DNA of 64,000 nt, taken from the NCBI RefSeq assembly GCF_033170385.1, contig NZ_CP126170.1, forward strand, positions 4,426,001 to 4,490,000, given 5' to 3'. How positions within the stretch are numbered: the first letter of the stretch is position 1; each line of letters opens with the position of its first letter. Below the pieces are notes generated by a model. It was not told the DNA's origin. It did not search any database and saw nothing but the letters and a program-made list of their open reading frames with translations. Source of the stretch: Xanthomonas rydalmerensis (GTDB lineage: Bacteria > Pseudomonadota > Gammaproteobacteria > Xanthomonadales > Xanthomonadaceae). Below, one piece after another: positions 45,492 through 55,148 of the stretch. The position numbers were made by a program, and so were the translations under genes.

Positions 45492-46270
45492 GCCGGTTCG
45501 CGGATCGCCGCGCGTGCGCGATAGCGCCGGCTCAGGCGCGCACGCAGCAGCAGGAGCAGATACAGGAAGTTGGTGCGGACGTAACGCCAGCCCAGGCGAC
45601 GCGGCTCCAACGCCAGCCGGAACAGCCACTCCATGCCGAACCGCTGCATCAACAGCGGCGCGCGCGGCAGCATGCCGGACAGCACATCGAAGGATCCGCC
45701 CACGCCCATCGCCACCGCCACGCCCAGGTCGGACCAGTAACGCTGAAGGAACAGTTCCTTCTTCGGCGAGCTGATGCCGATGAACAGGTAGCGTGCGCCG
45801 GAGGCGCGAATCGCCGCGACCACCTGCGGCACCTCGGCCTCGCCGAAGTAGCCGTCGCGGGCGCCGACGATTTGCAGCCCTGGCGCGGCCGCACGCAGGC
45901 GCTCGGCCGCGGCCGCCACCACCGCCGGCCGCGCGCCGAGCAGATACACGCCGTCGCCGGACTGCGCGGCCTGCGCACACAGGTCCTGCATCAGATCGAT
46001 ACCGGCGCGCCGCGGCGGCGGCTCCACGCCCATCCAGCGCAGGCCGATGCTGATGCCGCTGCCGTCGATATGCACCAGTTCGGCCTCCTCCAGCGCCTCG
46101 CGCAACGGCGCCTGCGCGCGCGCATCGATCAGCTTGGCCACGTTCAGGCCCTCGATCCGCAGCGGCGCGCCGCCGGAGGCGGCGGTCTGTGCCCGTTGCA
46201 GCAGCTCGGCAGGCGCAAGCAGATCCAGCGGGCAATCGAAGAAACGCAGACGCGGCGGACTGGGGTTCAA
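45488..46270 (-). CDS. WecG/TagA/CpsF family glycosyltransferase
   Basis: A 260-residue GT26 enzyme: LNVAKLIDARAQAPLREALEEAELVHIDGSGI, VYLLGARPAVVAAAAE, ARDGYF, FIGISSPKKELFL and GVGGSFDVLSG. The family transfers ManNAcA or ManNAc to undecaprenyl-PP-sugar. TTG 46270 is the start: GAGGAG lies 8 bp upstream, the TTGA overlaps the upstream stop, and no other start lies near the conserved N-terminus. Its donor could be made by the WecB at 43084. Confidence 0.9.
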   Translation of the reverse strand: MNPSPPRLRFFDCPLDLLAPAELLQRAQTAASGGAPLRIEGLNVAKLIDARAQAPLREALEEAELVHIDGSGISIGLRWMGVEPPPRRAGIDLMQDLCAQAAQSGDGVYLLGARPAVVAAAAERLRAAAPGLQIVGARDGYFGEAEVPQVVAAIRASGARYLFIGISSPKKELFLQRYWSDLGVAVAMGVGGSFDVLSGMLPRAPLLMQRFGMEWLFRLALEPRRLGWRYVRTNFLYLLLLLRARLSRRYRARAAIREPA

Positions 46271-47343
46271 GGGACAGGCTCCTCGGGGATCACTGCATCG
46301 TACAGCGCCAGTACCTGCGGCCGAATGCCTTCCCAAGTGAAGCCGGCATGCACCGAGGCCACCACCTGCGGCGCGACGCGTTGCCGGCGCAGCGCCGCCA
46401 CCCGCGACGCCAGCGCCGGAACATCGCCCAGCGGATACAGCGCATCCTGCAAACCCAGCGGCTGCAGGATCGCGCGATTGCCGGGGATGTCGCTGGCCAA
46501 CACCGGACAACCGAGCAGCAGCATTTCGATCAACACCGTCGGCATGCCTTCCACCGCCGACGGCAGCACGAATGCATCGGCGCGCGCCGCCATCGCCGCG
46601 ACCTCGGTGTCGGCGACGAACCCATGGAAGCGCACGCGTGCGGCCACGCCGTGTGCATGCGCGCAGGCCTCCAACCGGGCGCGATCGGGTCCACGCCCGA
46701 CCAGATGCAGCACCGCCGCGTCCATCCCCTGCTGCGCCAGCAGCGCGATCGCATCGTGCAGGCGTTTCACCGCATCCAGGCGGCCGACCGAGAGCAAGGC
46801 CGGCGCGCCTGCCAGCGTGGCGGCCTCGACCGGAGCCGCCGGCAGTTCGGCGGCCAGGACCGCATTGGGCAGCAGCAGCGCGTGCGTGGCCGGCATCCGC
46901 CGTGCCTGCAGGTATTCGCGCCAGTAGGCCGACAGCAGCACCACGCGATCGGCGCGGCGCAGCAGCGAACGTTCCACCAGCGCATCCCAGACGCGCTTGC
47001 GCAGGCGCTTGCCCAGGCTGGGCGCATCGTCGTAGTAGCAGTGCGGCGTGTACACCACGCGCTTGCCGCGGCAGCGCGCCAGCAGCGCCGCCAGCGCCGC
47101 GATCGGCGTGCGTGCGCCGTGCACGTGCACGACATCGGCCCAGCCGATCTGCGGCCACAACCCGGCCGCGGCGACGCGGACCGTGGCGTAGTCGGGCCGG
47201 CCGGAATCTTCCGCCGCCGGCGCCGCCACCCGCACCGCGTGTCCGGCCTGCGCCGCCAGCACCGCCAGGCCATGGATGTGCCGGGCCACGCCGCCGCCGC
47301 CGCGCAGCGGCGCAAAATCCTTGTACACGTGCAGGATGCGCAC
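46267..47343 (-). CDS. Family 4 glycosyltransferase
   Basis: A 358-residue GT-B enzyme: N-terminal ILHVYKDFAPLRGGGGVARHIHGLA, HVHGARTPIAALAALL, donor domain SVGRLDAVKRLHDAIALL and the E-x7-E-like SAVEGMPTVLIEMLLLGCPVL. It is a typical EPS glycosyltransferase adding a sugar to the lipid-linked unit. It sits between the polymerase-like gene and wecG in the minus arm. It starts with ATG 47343. Confidence 0.9.
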   Translation of the reverse strand: MRILHVYKDFAPLRGGGGVARHIHGLAVLAAQAGHAVRVAAPAAEDSGRPDYATVRVAAAGLWPQIGWADVVHVHGARTPIAALAALLARCRGKRVVYTPHCYYDDAPSLGKRLRKRVWDALVERSLLRRADRVVLLSAYWREYLQARRMPATHALLLPNAVLAAELPAAPVEAATLAGAPALLSVGRLDAVKRLHDAIALLAQQGMDAAVLHLVGRGPDRARLEACAHAHGVAARVRFHGFVADTEVAAMAARADAFVLPSAVEGMPTVLIEMLLLGCPVLASDIPGNRAILQPLGLQDALYPLGDVPALASRVAALRRQRVAPQVVASVHAGFTWEGIRPQVLALYDAVIPEEPVP

Positions 47344-47346
47344 GAC

Positions 47347-48672
47347 TCAGGCCTCCGCCGCAGCGTCCGACGGCGGCAGCGCGGGGGTGTGCGTCTGGAC
47401 TGGACGTGCCCGCCTCCGGCACTGCCGCAACACGCCGCCGAGCAATAGCCAGAAGCCGCCCGCACCGGACACGGTCAAGGCGTTGTCCGAGGACACCAGC
47501 GTGGTCATCATGCCGCACAGCAGCCAGAAGCTGGCCAGGGCCAGGCGATCGTCGTCCTGGCGGTAGGTGCGCCACAGGGTCCGCAGGCACCAGCCGAGGA
47601 AGCCGAGGAACAGCAGTGCCGCCGGCACGCCCATCTGATAGGCGATGCTAAAGATCGCGCCTTCGCCGCCGCCGAGATCGGTCAGCCCCTGCCGCGCGGC
47701 GAGAGCGCCCTGGCGTCCGATTCCGCCGCCGAACAACGCGACCTGATGCAGGTCGGCCAGATTGCGCTGCAGCGCCCACCAGTGGCCGATGGTGGACCCG
47801 TCACGAAAGTTCACCGACATCACCACGATGCCGTAGGAGGCCACCACGATCGCCAACCCAACCGCGCCGGCCAGCACGATCCGCGCCGACGCCGAGCGCA
47901 CCAGGCCGCGCCCGGTCAGCAGATAGCCGAGCACGGCGACGATGCCGGCCAGCATCGCGCCACGGGTGCCGGACATCCAGATCCCCGCGAACAGCCCGGC
48001 ACAGGCCAGCAGTGCCCGCCACGGCCAGCGCCGCTGCCACAGCGCCAACGCCGCCAGCGCCGCGGTCACCAGGAACTGGCCCTGCGCCAACGGTGCGGCG
48101 AGCAGTCCCCCGGCGCGGCGCGCGTAATCTTCGCCGCCGACGAAATTCCACGGCAACCCGGTCTCCGGGTCGGTGTCCTGCGGCATCACGCCCTTGACCT
48201 GTTGCAGGTAGTCCGGCAAGCGCACCTGCCTCACCCAGAAGTCGGTATGGGTCAGATCCCACACGCCGAACAGCGCGCTGGCCAGGCCCAGCCAGACCAG
48301 GGTGCGCGTGGCGGCGCGCAGATCGCGCGGCTGCGGCATGCCGCCGTAACCGGCCAGCACGAACAGCAGCGGGACCATCACCACGCCGAACGATCCCACG
48401 ACGATGCCGGCCGGCAGCCCATGCGCATACCCGAGCGGCGCGTACGCGGCCGCCAACGCGCCGAACACCAGCACCGACAGCAGCATCGGCCGCGGCATGC
48501 GCGCGGTCAGCAGGCACAGCGCGGCCAGCCCCAGGACCGTGGCATCGCGCAGTGGCCGCAGCCAGGTCGCCTGCGGCAACGCGCCGCCGGCGTACAGCCA
48601 GGCCACCAGCAGATCGCCGAGATGGATCCACAGGATCAGCAGCACCAGCCCCAGCCGCCTCAGCCGGCTCAC
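47347..48672 (-). CDS. O-antigen polymerase/ligase-like membrane protein
   Basis: A 441-residue inner-membrane protein with about 11-12 helices. The Wzy_C-type region lies around DGSTIGHWWALQRNLADLHQVALFGGGIGRQG and GEGAIFSIAYQMGVPAALLFLGFLG. GTG 48672 is chosen: GGGAG is 8 bp upstream and GTGA overlaps the previous stop. With the protein at 44199 this makes two polymerase/ligase-type proteins in one locus. Their division of labour cannot be read from sequence. Confidence 0.85.
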   Translation of the reverse strand: MSRLRRLGLVLLILWIHLGDLLVAWLYAGGALPQATWLRPLRDATVLGLAALCLLTARMPRPMLLSVLVFGALAAAYAPLGYAHGLPAGIVVGSFGVVMVPLLFVLAGYGGMPQPRDLRAATRTLVWLGLASALFGVWDLTHTDFWVRQVRLPDYLQQVKGVMPQDTDPETGLPWNFVGGEDYARRAGGLLAAPLAQGQFLVTAALAALALWQRRWPWRALLACAGLFAGIWMSGTRGAMLAGIVAVLGYLLTGRGLVRSASARIVLAGAVGLAIVVASYGIVVMSVNFRDGSTIGHWWALQRNLADLHQVALFGGGIGRQGALAARQGLTDLGGGEGAIFSIAYQMGVPAALLFLGFLGWCLRTLWRTYRQDDDRLALASFWLLCGMMTTLVSSDNALTVSGAGGFWLLLGGVLRQCRRRARPVQTHTPALPPSDAAAEA

Positions 48673-49934
48673 GCCATCGCTCCCAGACGCTGCGGCCAGT
48701 GCGGGTCGCTGGCGAAGGTCTGGCGCAGCCACTGCGCCTGCTGCGCGAGCAGGCGCCGGCATGCCGACGGGTCCGCACACAGTTGGCCGATCAACGCGCA
48801 CAGCGCGGAGGCATCAGCGACCTGCGTCGGCGGACGCCCGACCGCCAGCGCATCCAGCGACTGCGTCGCCGGCCAGGCCAGGCCGATCACGTAATGGCCA
48901 CGGCAGGCGGCCTGCAGCAAGGCAGTGGAGCAGAAACCGACCACGATCGCCGGCGCCGCGGCAGCGTCCAGCAGCGCATGCGGCGGACGCCGGCAACGGG
49001 TCGCCAGCACGGGGGCGGCATATGGATGGCCGCCGCGCACCTCCTCCGGATGCAGCAGGATCTGCAGCGTGGGGCCGTCGCACTGTGCCAGGGCCTGCGC
49101 CAGGGCCAGGAAGTCCGCCGCGAGCGGACGGCCATAGATCGGCGTGTGCGTCTGCGACACCAGGCACAGCGCCGCGGGCAACGGCGCGTCGTCGGCACGC
49201 TCGGCCGCTGCAGCGGCCGGCAGCAACGCTGGGCCATAGCCGAGTGCCTGTGGCGCCACCCCATGCTGCGCGAACACCTGTGCGCTGCTCGGCCCCCACA
49301 GCAGGTGCCGCTGCGCGCGCACGGGGAAGAACTCGTCGGTGGGCAGACCATGCTGCACGCACACGCTGCGCCAGCCGGTGCCTGCGGCCTGTTGCGCGGC
49401 GACCGCATACAGGTCGAAGTCGTTGTGCAGCAGCAGTGTCGCCTCGCCACGCGCGACTAGAGTCCGCGCCCAGGCGCCACGCCACAGGCGCTGCCGGAAC
49501 ACGCAGCAGCGCACCAGCCAGGGCGACAACGGTGGCGCGCCTGCGGCGGTCTGCCGCAATCGCCAGGCACCGGCGGCGTGGCGCCAGGCGGCCGCTGCCG
49601 GGCGAGCGGGCGGGTCGCCGGCGACGCGCCTGCGCAGGCGCGGATGGATCAGCACGCTGCAGGCGATGCCGCGCTGCGCCAGGTCGGCCACGCACGGCGC
49701 CAGCGCAGCCCAGCCGTTGGCGCCGGGCAGGGTGACCAGCGCCACCCAGGCGGCCAACGGTGCCGGCGCGCGTGGCAGGCGCCAGCACAGCCAGGCATCG
49801 CGCACCGTCGCCAGCAATGCCCGCACCACCGCGCCGCGCCCACGCCTGGCGAGAAAATAGAGTTCGTGGCGCGCCGCCGCGGCCTCCTCGCCATAGTGCG
49901 CATGCAGCGCCTGCTGGAAGTCAGCGAAGCGCAT
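48669..49934 (-). CDS. GT-B-like putative glycosyl- or glycerophosphotransferase
   Basis: A 421-residue soluble protein. It contains VCVQHGLPTDEFFPVRAQRHLLWGPSSAQVFAQHGV (about 208-243) and later SQTHTPIYGRP and VVGFCSTALLQAA, motifs seen in capsule-type GT-B transferases of the TagB/KpsS and CDP-glycerol transferase kind (a QHG turn, WG.SS, and a GF-S-T-A-L/Q segment). The donor is unknown. The start at ATG 49934 overlaps the methyltransferase stop by 14 bp; an earlier start at 50009 adds a Cys-rich non-conserved head. Confidence 0.7.
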   Translation of the reverse strand: MRFADFQQALHAHYGEEAAAARHELYFLARRGRGAVVRALLATVRDAWLCWRLPRAPAPLAAWVALVTLPGANGWAALAPCVADLAQRGIACSVLIHPRLRRRVAGDPPARPAAAAWRHAAGAWRLRQTAAGAPPLSPWLVRCCVFRQRLWRGAWARTLVARGEATLLLHNDFDLYAVAAQQAAGTGWRSVCVQHGLPTDEFFPVRAQRHLLWGPSSAQVFAQHGVAPQALGYGPALLPAAAAAERADDAPLPAALCLVSQTHTPIYGRPLAADFLALAQALAQCDGPTLQILLHPEEVRGGHPYAAPVLATRCRRPPHALLDAAAAPAIVVGFCSTALLQAACRGHYVIGLAWPATQSLDALAVGRPPTQVADASALCALIGQLCADPSACRRLLAQQAQWLRQTFASDPHWPQRLGAMA

Positions 49935-50934
49935 CGCGCGTCGCCTCCCGCACGTGCCGGCGTCCGCGCCAGCGTTGCACTTCGCCGGGCAGGCCGGGGC
50001 CGAACGCACGCACGATCACGCGCTTGAGTGCGCGCCGCAGACGATCGCGCAGGCCCCAGCCCACGCTGTCCAGCCGTGCATCGAGCAGGCGCACTTCCTC
50101 GGCGCTGGCGCCGGCCAGTGGCGTGGCGCAGGGATGCGGCGGCCGCCGTAGTTGCACCCACAGATTGTCGGCCAGCACGCCGCCGGCCGGATGCGCCCCG
50201 CACTGCACCACCTCCAGCCCGGCGCTCAGCGCCAAGCGCTGCAGCACGGGGCCAGAGAAATAGCTCAGATGCGCCGGATGCACGTAATTGCGCGAGCGCC
50301 AATCGCCCATCACGTCCGGCACTTCGATCCAGGCATGTCCGCCTGGCGCCAGGATCCGCGTCAGCGTGTGCAGGAAACCGCGCGGATCGGGCAGATGCTC
50401 CAGCACGTGGAACGCCACCACTGCGTCGACGCTGGCGTCCGCCACCGCCTGCAGATCCGGCACGAACGCCACGCGCGCGTCGCCGAGCAGCCGCGCACGA
50501 TGTTCCAGATCGGGTTCGATCGCCCACAGCGCCAGGTCCGGACGCGCTGCCGCAGCGACGCCGAGGAAGGCCCCGAAACCCGAGCCCATTTCCAGCAGCC
50601 GGGCACCGTTCGCCAGTTGCGGCGCGATCCACTGCAGCCGTCGCTGCGCGATCGGCCGGTCGCCACGCCAGGCGAAGAAGCGCGCTTCGCTGCGCCAGGG
50701 CGATTCGGCCGGGAACAGTCGCCGGTAGTCGTGCGCATAGAAACGCGCCAGGGTGTCCTCGGTGAAGTCCGGCGCCAGATAGGCCAGCGCGCACTGCCCG
50801 CACCGGCGCAATTCCTGGCCGGTGTCGGCATACACCTCGGGCCACACCGCGCGTTGCAGCGTGGTGGCGCCGCAACAACGGCACACGCCCGCGTCGGCCG
50901 CCAGTTCCATCGGCACACGCCCTGGCCTAGCCAT
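49921..50934 (-). CDS. Class I SAM methyltransferase with N-terminal zinc-binding motif
   Basis: A 337-residue protein. Residues 18-50 carry two cysteine pairs (CRCCGATTLQRAVWP, RRCGQCALAYL), a probable zinc site. Residues 95-200 form a Methyltransf_23 core with LLEMGSGFGAFLG and AFHVLEHLPDP. It probably methylates a sugar or sugar nucleotide, as relatives in O-antigen and antibiotic loci do (C-methylation is common for Cys-paired members). ATG 50934 is used with GGAGC 5 bp upstream; it overlaps the AsnB stop by 8 bp. Confidence 0.86.
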   Translation of the reverse strand: MARPGRVPMELAADAGVCRCCGATTLQRAVWPEVYADTGQELRRCGQCALAYLAPDFTEDTLARFYAHDYRRLFPAESPWRSEARFFAWRGDRPIAQRRLQWIAPQLANGARLLEMGSGFGAFLGVAAAARPDLALWAIEPDLEHRARLLGDARVAFVPDLQAVADASVDAVVAFHVLEHLPDPRGFLHTLTRILAPGGHAWIEVPDVMGDWRSRNYVHPAHLSYFSGPVLQRLALSAGLEVVQCGAHPAGGVLADNLWVQLRRPPHPCATPLAGASAEEVRLLDARLDSVGWGLRDRLRRALKRVIVRAFGPGLPGEVQRWRGRRHVREATRDALR

Positions 50935-52768
50935 AGATGCTCCGGTACCACAGCGCCACGGAGAGGGCGAACCACAGCGTGCTGTGCGCCTCGCCACGCT
51001 GCCACTGGCTGCGCAACGCCGCCAGGTCGAGAAATTCGCCCAGCTCCGGCGGCAATGTCGCCAGGATCGGCTGCAGCGGCATGCGATCGACCAGGAACTG
51101 CTCGGCATGGCCGAAGCCGGTGCTCTTGCGCTGGCCGACCAGGCGCTGCGGCAAGATGCCGGCGAACGCCTGCCGCAGCAACGCCTTGCCATGGTAGTCG
51201 CCCATCCGCCGCTGCGCCGGCGTGGCCAGCGCGCGTTCCACCACCCGGTAATCCAGGAATGGCGCGCGCACCTCCACCCCGGAGTGCATGCTGTTGCGAT
51301 CGGTCATGCGCAGGATCATCGGCAGGTTGGTCGTCAGCACGTCGGCGCGCAGGCGCGCCTGCACGTCGCCGCGGCGATCGGCCTGCAACACGGCCAGACG
51401 GGACGCCTGGTCGTGCCACAGCGCCGCCGACATGCTGGCCACGCTCGGCCGCTGCCGCCGCAGCAACGCCCCGAGCGAACCGGCCGGCAGATCCCAGGCC
51501 AGGCGGTTGAGCAACAACCTCGGATCCACCGCGCCGCTGCCGAGCAGGCGCACCAGCGTCGGCAGGCGCAGAGCGTGCAGCGCGCTGCGCGCGCTCAACG
51601 CCAGGTACAGGCGGACGTAGCCGCCGAACAGCTCGTCGGCGCCCTCGCCGTTGAGCACGACCGGGTAGCCGGCGTCGCGGACGGCCCGGTACATGCGGAA
51701 ACTGGCCAGGATCGACGGCGTGCAGAACGGCTCTTCCTGCGCGCGCACCAGCTCCAGCAACTCGTCTTCGGCCGGGATCGCATGCGCGCGGTGCACGCGG
51801 TGGCGCGCCGCCTCGCCCCATTCGGCCATCAACCCCGACGCGGCCGCGACCTCGTCGAAGCGCGCCTGCTCGGCGTCGCGGTAGCCGTAGGTGTAGGCGC
51901 CGGCAAAGCAGGTGCGCGGCGCATGCGCCGCGCCCAGGCTGAGCCGGGTCAGAATCGCGCTGTCCAGCCCACCCGACAGCAGCGTCACCGTCGGCACGTC
52001 CGAGCGCAGGCGCAGCCGCGTGGCATCTTCCAGCAGCGCGCGCGTCGCCTCGTCGTCGAGCGGCGCCACCTCGCCCGGGAGCGGCCAGCGATGGTAGCGG
52101 TGGCGGCGGCTGTGGCCGTCCGCCGAGACGCGGTACACCCAGCCGGGCGGCACCGCACGGATGCCGGCATAGAACGTCTCGCCGCGATGGTCGGACAGGC
52201 CGGCGACGAGGAAATCGAAGATCGCACCGGGATTGGGCGGCGGATAGCCGCCCAGCGCCGCGGCGATGGCGCGGATCTCGCTGGCCAGCAGCAACTGCCG
52301 GCCGTCGTGATGCAGGTACAGCGGCTTCACCCCGAGCCGGTCGCGACAATAGATCAGATCGCCGCTGGCCTGCTCCAGCAACACGATCGCCCACATGCCG
52401 TTGCAGCGCGCGAACAGGTCTTCGCCCCAGGCGCGCCAGCCATGCAGCAGGACCTCGGTATCGCTGTCGGTACGGAAGCGATGGCCGAGCGCTTCCAGTT
52501 CGCGGCGCAGTTCCAGGAAGTTGTAGATCTCGCCGTTGAACACCACCGCGTTGCCGGTGTCGGCACAGCGCATCGGCTGCGTCGCCGCCTCGCTCAGGTC
52601 GAGGATGGCCAGGCGGCGGTGGCCCAGCGCGGTCGGCACGGGCTGCTGCTCACACAGTAGTCCCTGCGCATCCGGACCACGCCGGGCCAAGGCGGCCAAC
52701 GCGCGTTCGGCCTGCGCCTGCAGCGCTGCGCCGTCGCCGAAATTGCGCAACGCGACTATGCCGCACAT
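50927..52768 (-). CDS. asnB: Asparagine synthase (glutamine-hydrolysing) family protein
   Basis: A 613-residue protein with an intact N-terminal glutaminase (MCGIVALRN with nucleophile Cys2; FNGEIYN; RRLAILDLS) at about 1-200 and a C-terminal synthetase with the PP-loop LLSGGLDSAI (about 255-265), then GEGADELFGGY. It can hydrolyse glutamine and adenylate a carboxylate. In polysaccharide loci such proteins (WbpS/VioO type) amidate uronic acids, while lasso-peptide cyclases are also in this family. AAGGAGG lies 6 bp before ATG 52768. The B2-type gene is 7.7 kb upstream in the same arm. Confidence 0.9.
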   Translation of the reverse strand: MCGIVALRNFGDGAALQAQAERALAALARRGPDAQGLLCEQQPVPTALGHRRLAILDLSEAATQPMRCADTGNAVVFNGEIYNFLELRRELEALGHRFRTDSDTEVLLHGWRAWGEDLFARCNGMWAIVLLEQASGDLIYCRDRLGVKPLYLHHDGRQLLLASEIRAIAAALGGYPPPNPGAIFDFLVAGLSDHRGETFYAGIRAVPPGWVYRVSADGHSRRHRYHRWPLPGEVAPLDDEATRALLEDATRLRLRSDVPTVTLLSGGLDSAILTRLSLGAAHAPRTCFAGAYTYGYRDAEQARFDEVAAASGLMAEWGEAARHRVHRAHAIPAEDELLELVRAQEEPFCTPSILASFRMYRAVRDAGYPVVLNGEGADELFGGYVRLYLALSARSALHALRLPTLVRLLGSGAVDPRLLLNRLAWDLPAGSLGALLRRQRPSVASMSAALWHDQASRLAVLQADRRGDVQARLRADVLTTNLPMILRMTDRNSMHSGVEVRAPFLDYRVVERALATPAQRRMGDYHGKALLRQAFAGILPQRLVGQRKSTGFGHAEQFLVDRMPLQPILATLPPELGEFLDLAALRSQWQRGEAHSTLWFALSVALWYRSIYG

Positions 52769-52826
52769 GCGCGCCTCCTTGCCCCTACGCTGCGGCGCGA
52801 CACGACAGCGAACCTCGACGACCGCG

Positions 52827-54173
52827 TCACGCCGCGCGCTCCGGCGCGGGCGCGAACAGGCTGCGCTGGCGCCAGGCCGTCCACAGCGCCGGCAGCAGCA
52901 GCACCGCCGCCAGCGTCCAGCCGATCCGCCCGCCCCAGAGCGAGGCCGCCAGCAATGCCGAAAGCAGCGCCGCAACGCCGCCGCCGTTGAGGCGCAGGCC
53001 GCACAGCCGCAGACTCACCGCGGCGATCCCCAACAGGCACAGCAGCCGCCCCCACAGCAGCCACTGCGGCGCTGCCCATGCCGCAGCGGCCAGTTGCAGC
53101 CCCGCGCTGCACAGCAAGCCGATCAGCAGCAGGCGCAACAGCGCGCGTTCGCGATGGCGCCCGATCAGCAGCGCCGCCAGCACCCCGCTGAGCAGCACCG
53201 TCGCACCACCGGCCAACACCGGCGTCGTCCATGGCCACCAGGCCCGCTGTTCGGCACTGCCCCAGGCCGCCACCGCAAGCGGCAGCAGCAGCGCGGCCAG
53301 CGCCGCGCCGCCCAGCACCAGCGAGATCAGCCACTGCGCCCAGCGTTGGCCGGCCTCGCTGGCGGCCTCGGCCAGCAGCAGCCGGTTGAACTGATTGAAC
53401 ACGCCGCTGGCGCCGTTGAGCAGATAGCCCAGGAACAGATACACCGGCAGGAAGCCCGGCGCCACCGCCGCCAGCAGCAGCGGCGTCAGGCGATCGTGCA
53501 GGATGCCGGCGATGCCCAACAGCGACAGCTGCACGGCCGTTGCCAGCAGATGGCGGCCGTGGCCGCGCTGCGGCCACAGCAGGCGCAGCGGCGCGGCGAA
53601 CACCGCCATGTTGACCAGCGCCTGCAGCAGATAGCCGATGCTCACGGCGATGCCGGCACCGACCGCGCCGCCACACCCGGGAAACGGCCGCAGCAGCAGC
53701 CAGGCCAGGATCGCCACCGGCATCGCGACCTGCTGCACGGCGAATCCCGACAGCCGCCGTGCCTGCGCCAGCAACGGCGCCGAATAATTGACCAGGCCGA
53801 ACAGGGTGGCCGGCAGCACCGCCAGCACGTAGCCGAAGCCTGCGCCCCGCCACTGCCAGGACCATCCGGCCGCGACGACCCATGCCAGATCCAGCACCAG
53901 GGTGGCCAGCAGCCGATGGCGCAGCGCCTGCCGCCAGCGCATCTCCCATCCCGGCGCGGCCGGATCTTCGCGCAGGAACAGCGAGGCGTAGCCCAGGTCG
54001 GCCAGAAACAGCACCGTGGTCAGTCCCAGATGCGCCAGTCCCACCTCGCCATAGCCTTGCAGGCCGAACTGGCGCAACAGCAGCCACTGGAACAGCAGTG
54101 CGCAGCCCTGCCCGAGCGCATACAACAACGCGCCGGACACGAATCCCGCGCGCAGGCGCCCGGCCGTGCTCAT
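52827..54173 (-). CDS. Wzx-type polysaccharide flippase (first of two)
   Basis: A 448-residue MOP-superfamily protein with about 12-14 hydrophobic helices and few charged residues within them (for example MSTAGRLRAGFVSGALLYALGQGCALLFQWLLL). Polysaccharide_synt-like family members flip undecaprenyl-PP-linked repeat units to the periplasm. ATG 54173 overlaps the TylF-like stop. The flippase at 57518 in the same arm is a second one, either for another glycan or for a different unit. Confidence 0.85.
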   Translation of the reverse strand: MSTAGRLRAGFVSGALLYALGQGCALLFQWLLLRQFGLQGYGEVGLAHLGLTTVLFLADLGYASLFLREDPAAPGWEMRWRQALRHRLLATLVLDLAWVVAAGWSWQWRGAGFGYVLAVLPATLFGLVNYSAPLLAQARRLSGFAVQQVAMPVAILAWLLLRPFPGCGGAVGAGIAVSIGYLLQALVNMAVFAAPLRLLWPQRGHGRHLLATAVQLSLLGIAGILHDRLTPLLLAAVAPGFLPVYLFLGYLLNGASGVFNQFNRLLLAEAASEAGQRWAQWLISLVLGGAALAALLLPLAVAAWGSAEQRAWWPWTTPVLAGGATVLLSGVLAALLIGRHRERALLRLLLIGLLCSAGLQLAAAAWAAPQWLLWGRLLCLLGIAAVSLRLCGLRLNGGGVAALLSALLAASLWGGRIGWTLAAVLLLPALWTAWRQRSLFAPAPERAA

Positions 54174-54922
54174 GGCCGGGCGAGAGATCCGGCCGCCGGC
54201 ACATGGCACAGAAAGGCGCGCGAGGCCGCGCCATAGACGAACCACGGCTCGAATTCGATGCCGAACCGCTCGGCGCATTCCCGAAGGGCGCGCCGTTCGC
54301 CGCGCTGGCGATCGGCCTGGAACAGATCGTAGTCGTCGCACAGCAGCACGCTGCCCTGAACCAGGCGCGGTGCGATCAACGTCAGCGCATCGCATGCCGA
54401 GGCATACAGATCGCAATCCAGGTTCACGATCGCTGCCTGGGTGTGGCCGATGGCATGCGCATTGTCGGCGAACAGGCCGGGCACCAGGTGCAGGTCCGGC
54501 GCGCGCAGCCCCACCGCGGCGCAGCGCGCCTGCGCCTCGGATTGGGCGGCGAGGAAGCTGCCGGTGGCCAGGCTGTCCTCGCCTTCGGCATTGCGCGGCA
54601 TGCCGGCAAAGGTGTCGAAGCCGTAGAACCGCGGCCGCTGCGCCAGGAAGCCCAGCACCGTGCCCCGATGCTGGAAGGGCAAACCGGCGCTGCGTTCGAT
54701 GCGCCGCCGCTGGTGCCGATAGCACAGCCACGCATGGGCCAGGCTGTTGCCGCGGTACACGCCGAACTCGTAGTAATCGCCGGCAAGCTGGGTGGCATGC
54801 ACGTAGGCCCAGGCGCGATACAGCGCGCCCAGCGCATCGTTGCGATGCAGGTTCGCGCCGACCCGGAGGCCGCGATAGGCGAGCTTGAGGCGTTCGATGA
54901 GCGTTACGGACACGTCGGACAC
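54170..54922 (-). CDS. TylF/MycF-family O-methyltransferase
   Basis: A 250-residue protein (if GTG 54922 is used) with the TylF core: YYEFGVYRGNSLAHAW, YGFDTFAGMP, IVNLDCDLYASACDAL and LLCDDYDLF, which give a SAM pocket and metal-binding Asp residues. Members O-methylate hydroxyls of deoxysugars. No upstream ribosome site clearly selects the start; a TTG at 54982 or GTG at 54913 are alternatives. It sits between the flippase and the epimerase genes in a single direction, so a methylated sugar is likely in the polymer. Confidence 0.83.
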   Translation of the reverse strand: MSDVSVTLIERLKLAYRGLRVGANLHRNDALGALYRAWAYVHATQLAGDYYEFGVYRGNSLAHAWLCYRHQRRRIERSAGLPFQHRGTVLGFLAQRPRFYGFDTFAGMPRNAEGEDSLATGSFLAAQSEAQARCAAVGLRAPDLHLVPGLFADNAHAIGHTQAAIVNLDCDLYASACDALTLIAPRLVQGSVLLCDDYDLFQADRQRGERRALRECAERFGIEFEPWFVYGAASRAFLCHVPAAGSLARP

Positions 54923-55148
54923 CGTACGTCGGGCCAGGGGCGGAAACGTCCGAGTATCCAGGCTCGATCCCGACCAGCGCAATGGCGCACGCGGGTGCGC
55001 GTGACCGTGGAGACGGCGGCGTACGCCTGGTCAGCGGCAGATGCGCGCGACGCACACGGCACGGTGTCGAGAACACCGTCCTCGACGACCTTCGCCACCG
55101 GCTGCACGCGCGGATCGGCCGCGCACTGAGCGATCCGGTCGAGTGCGC

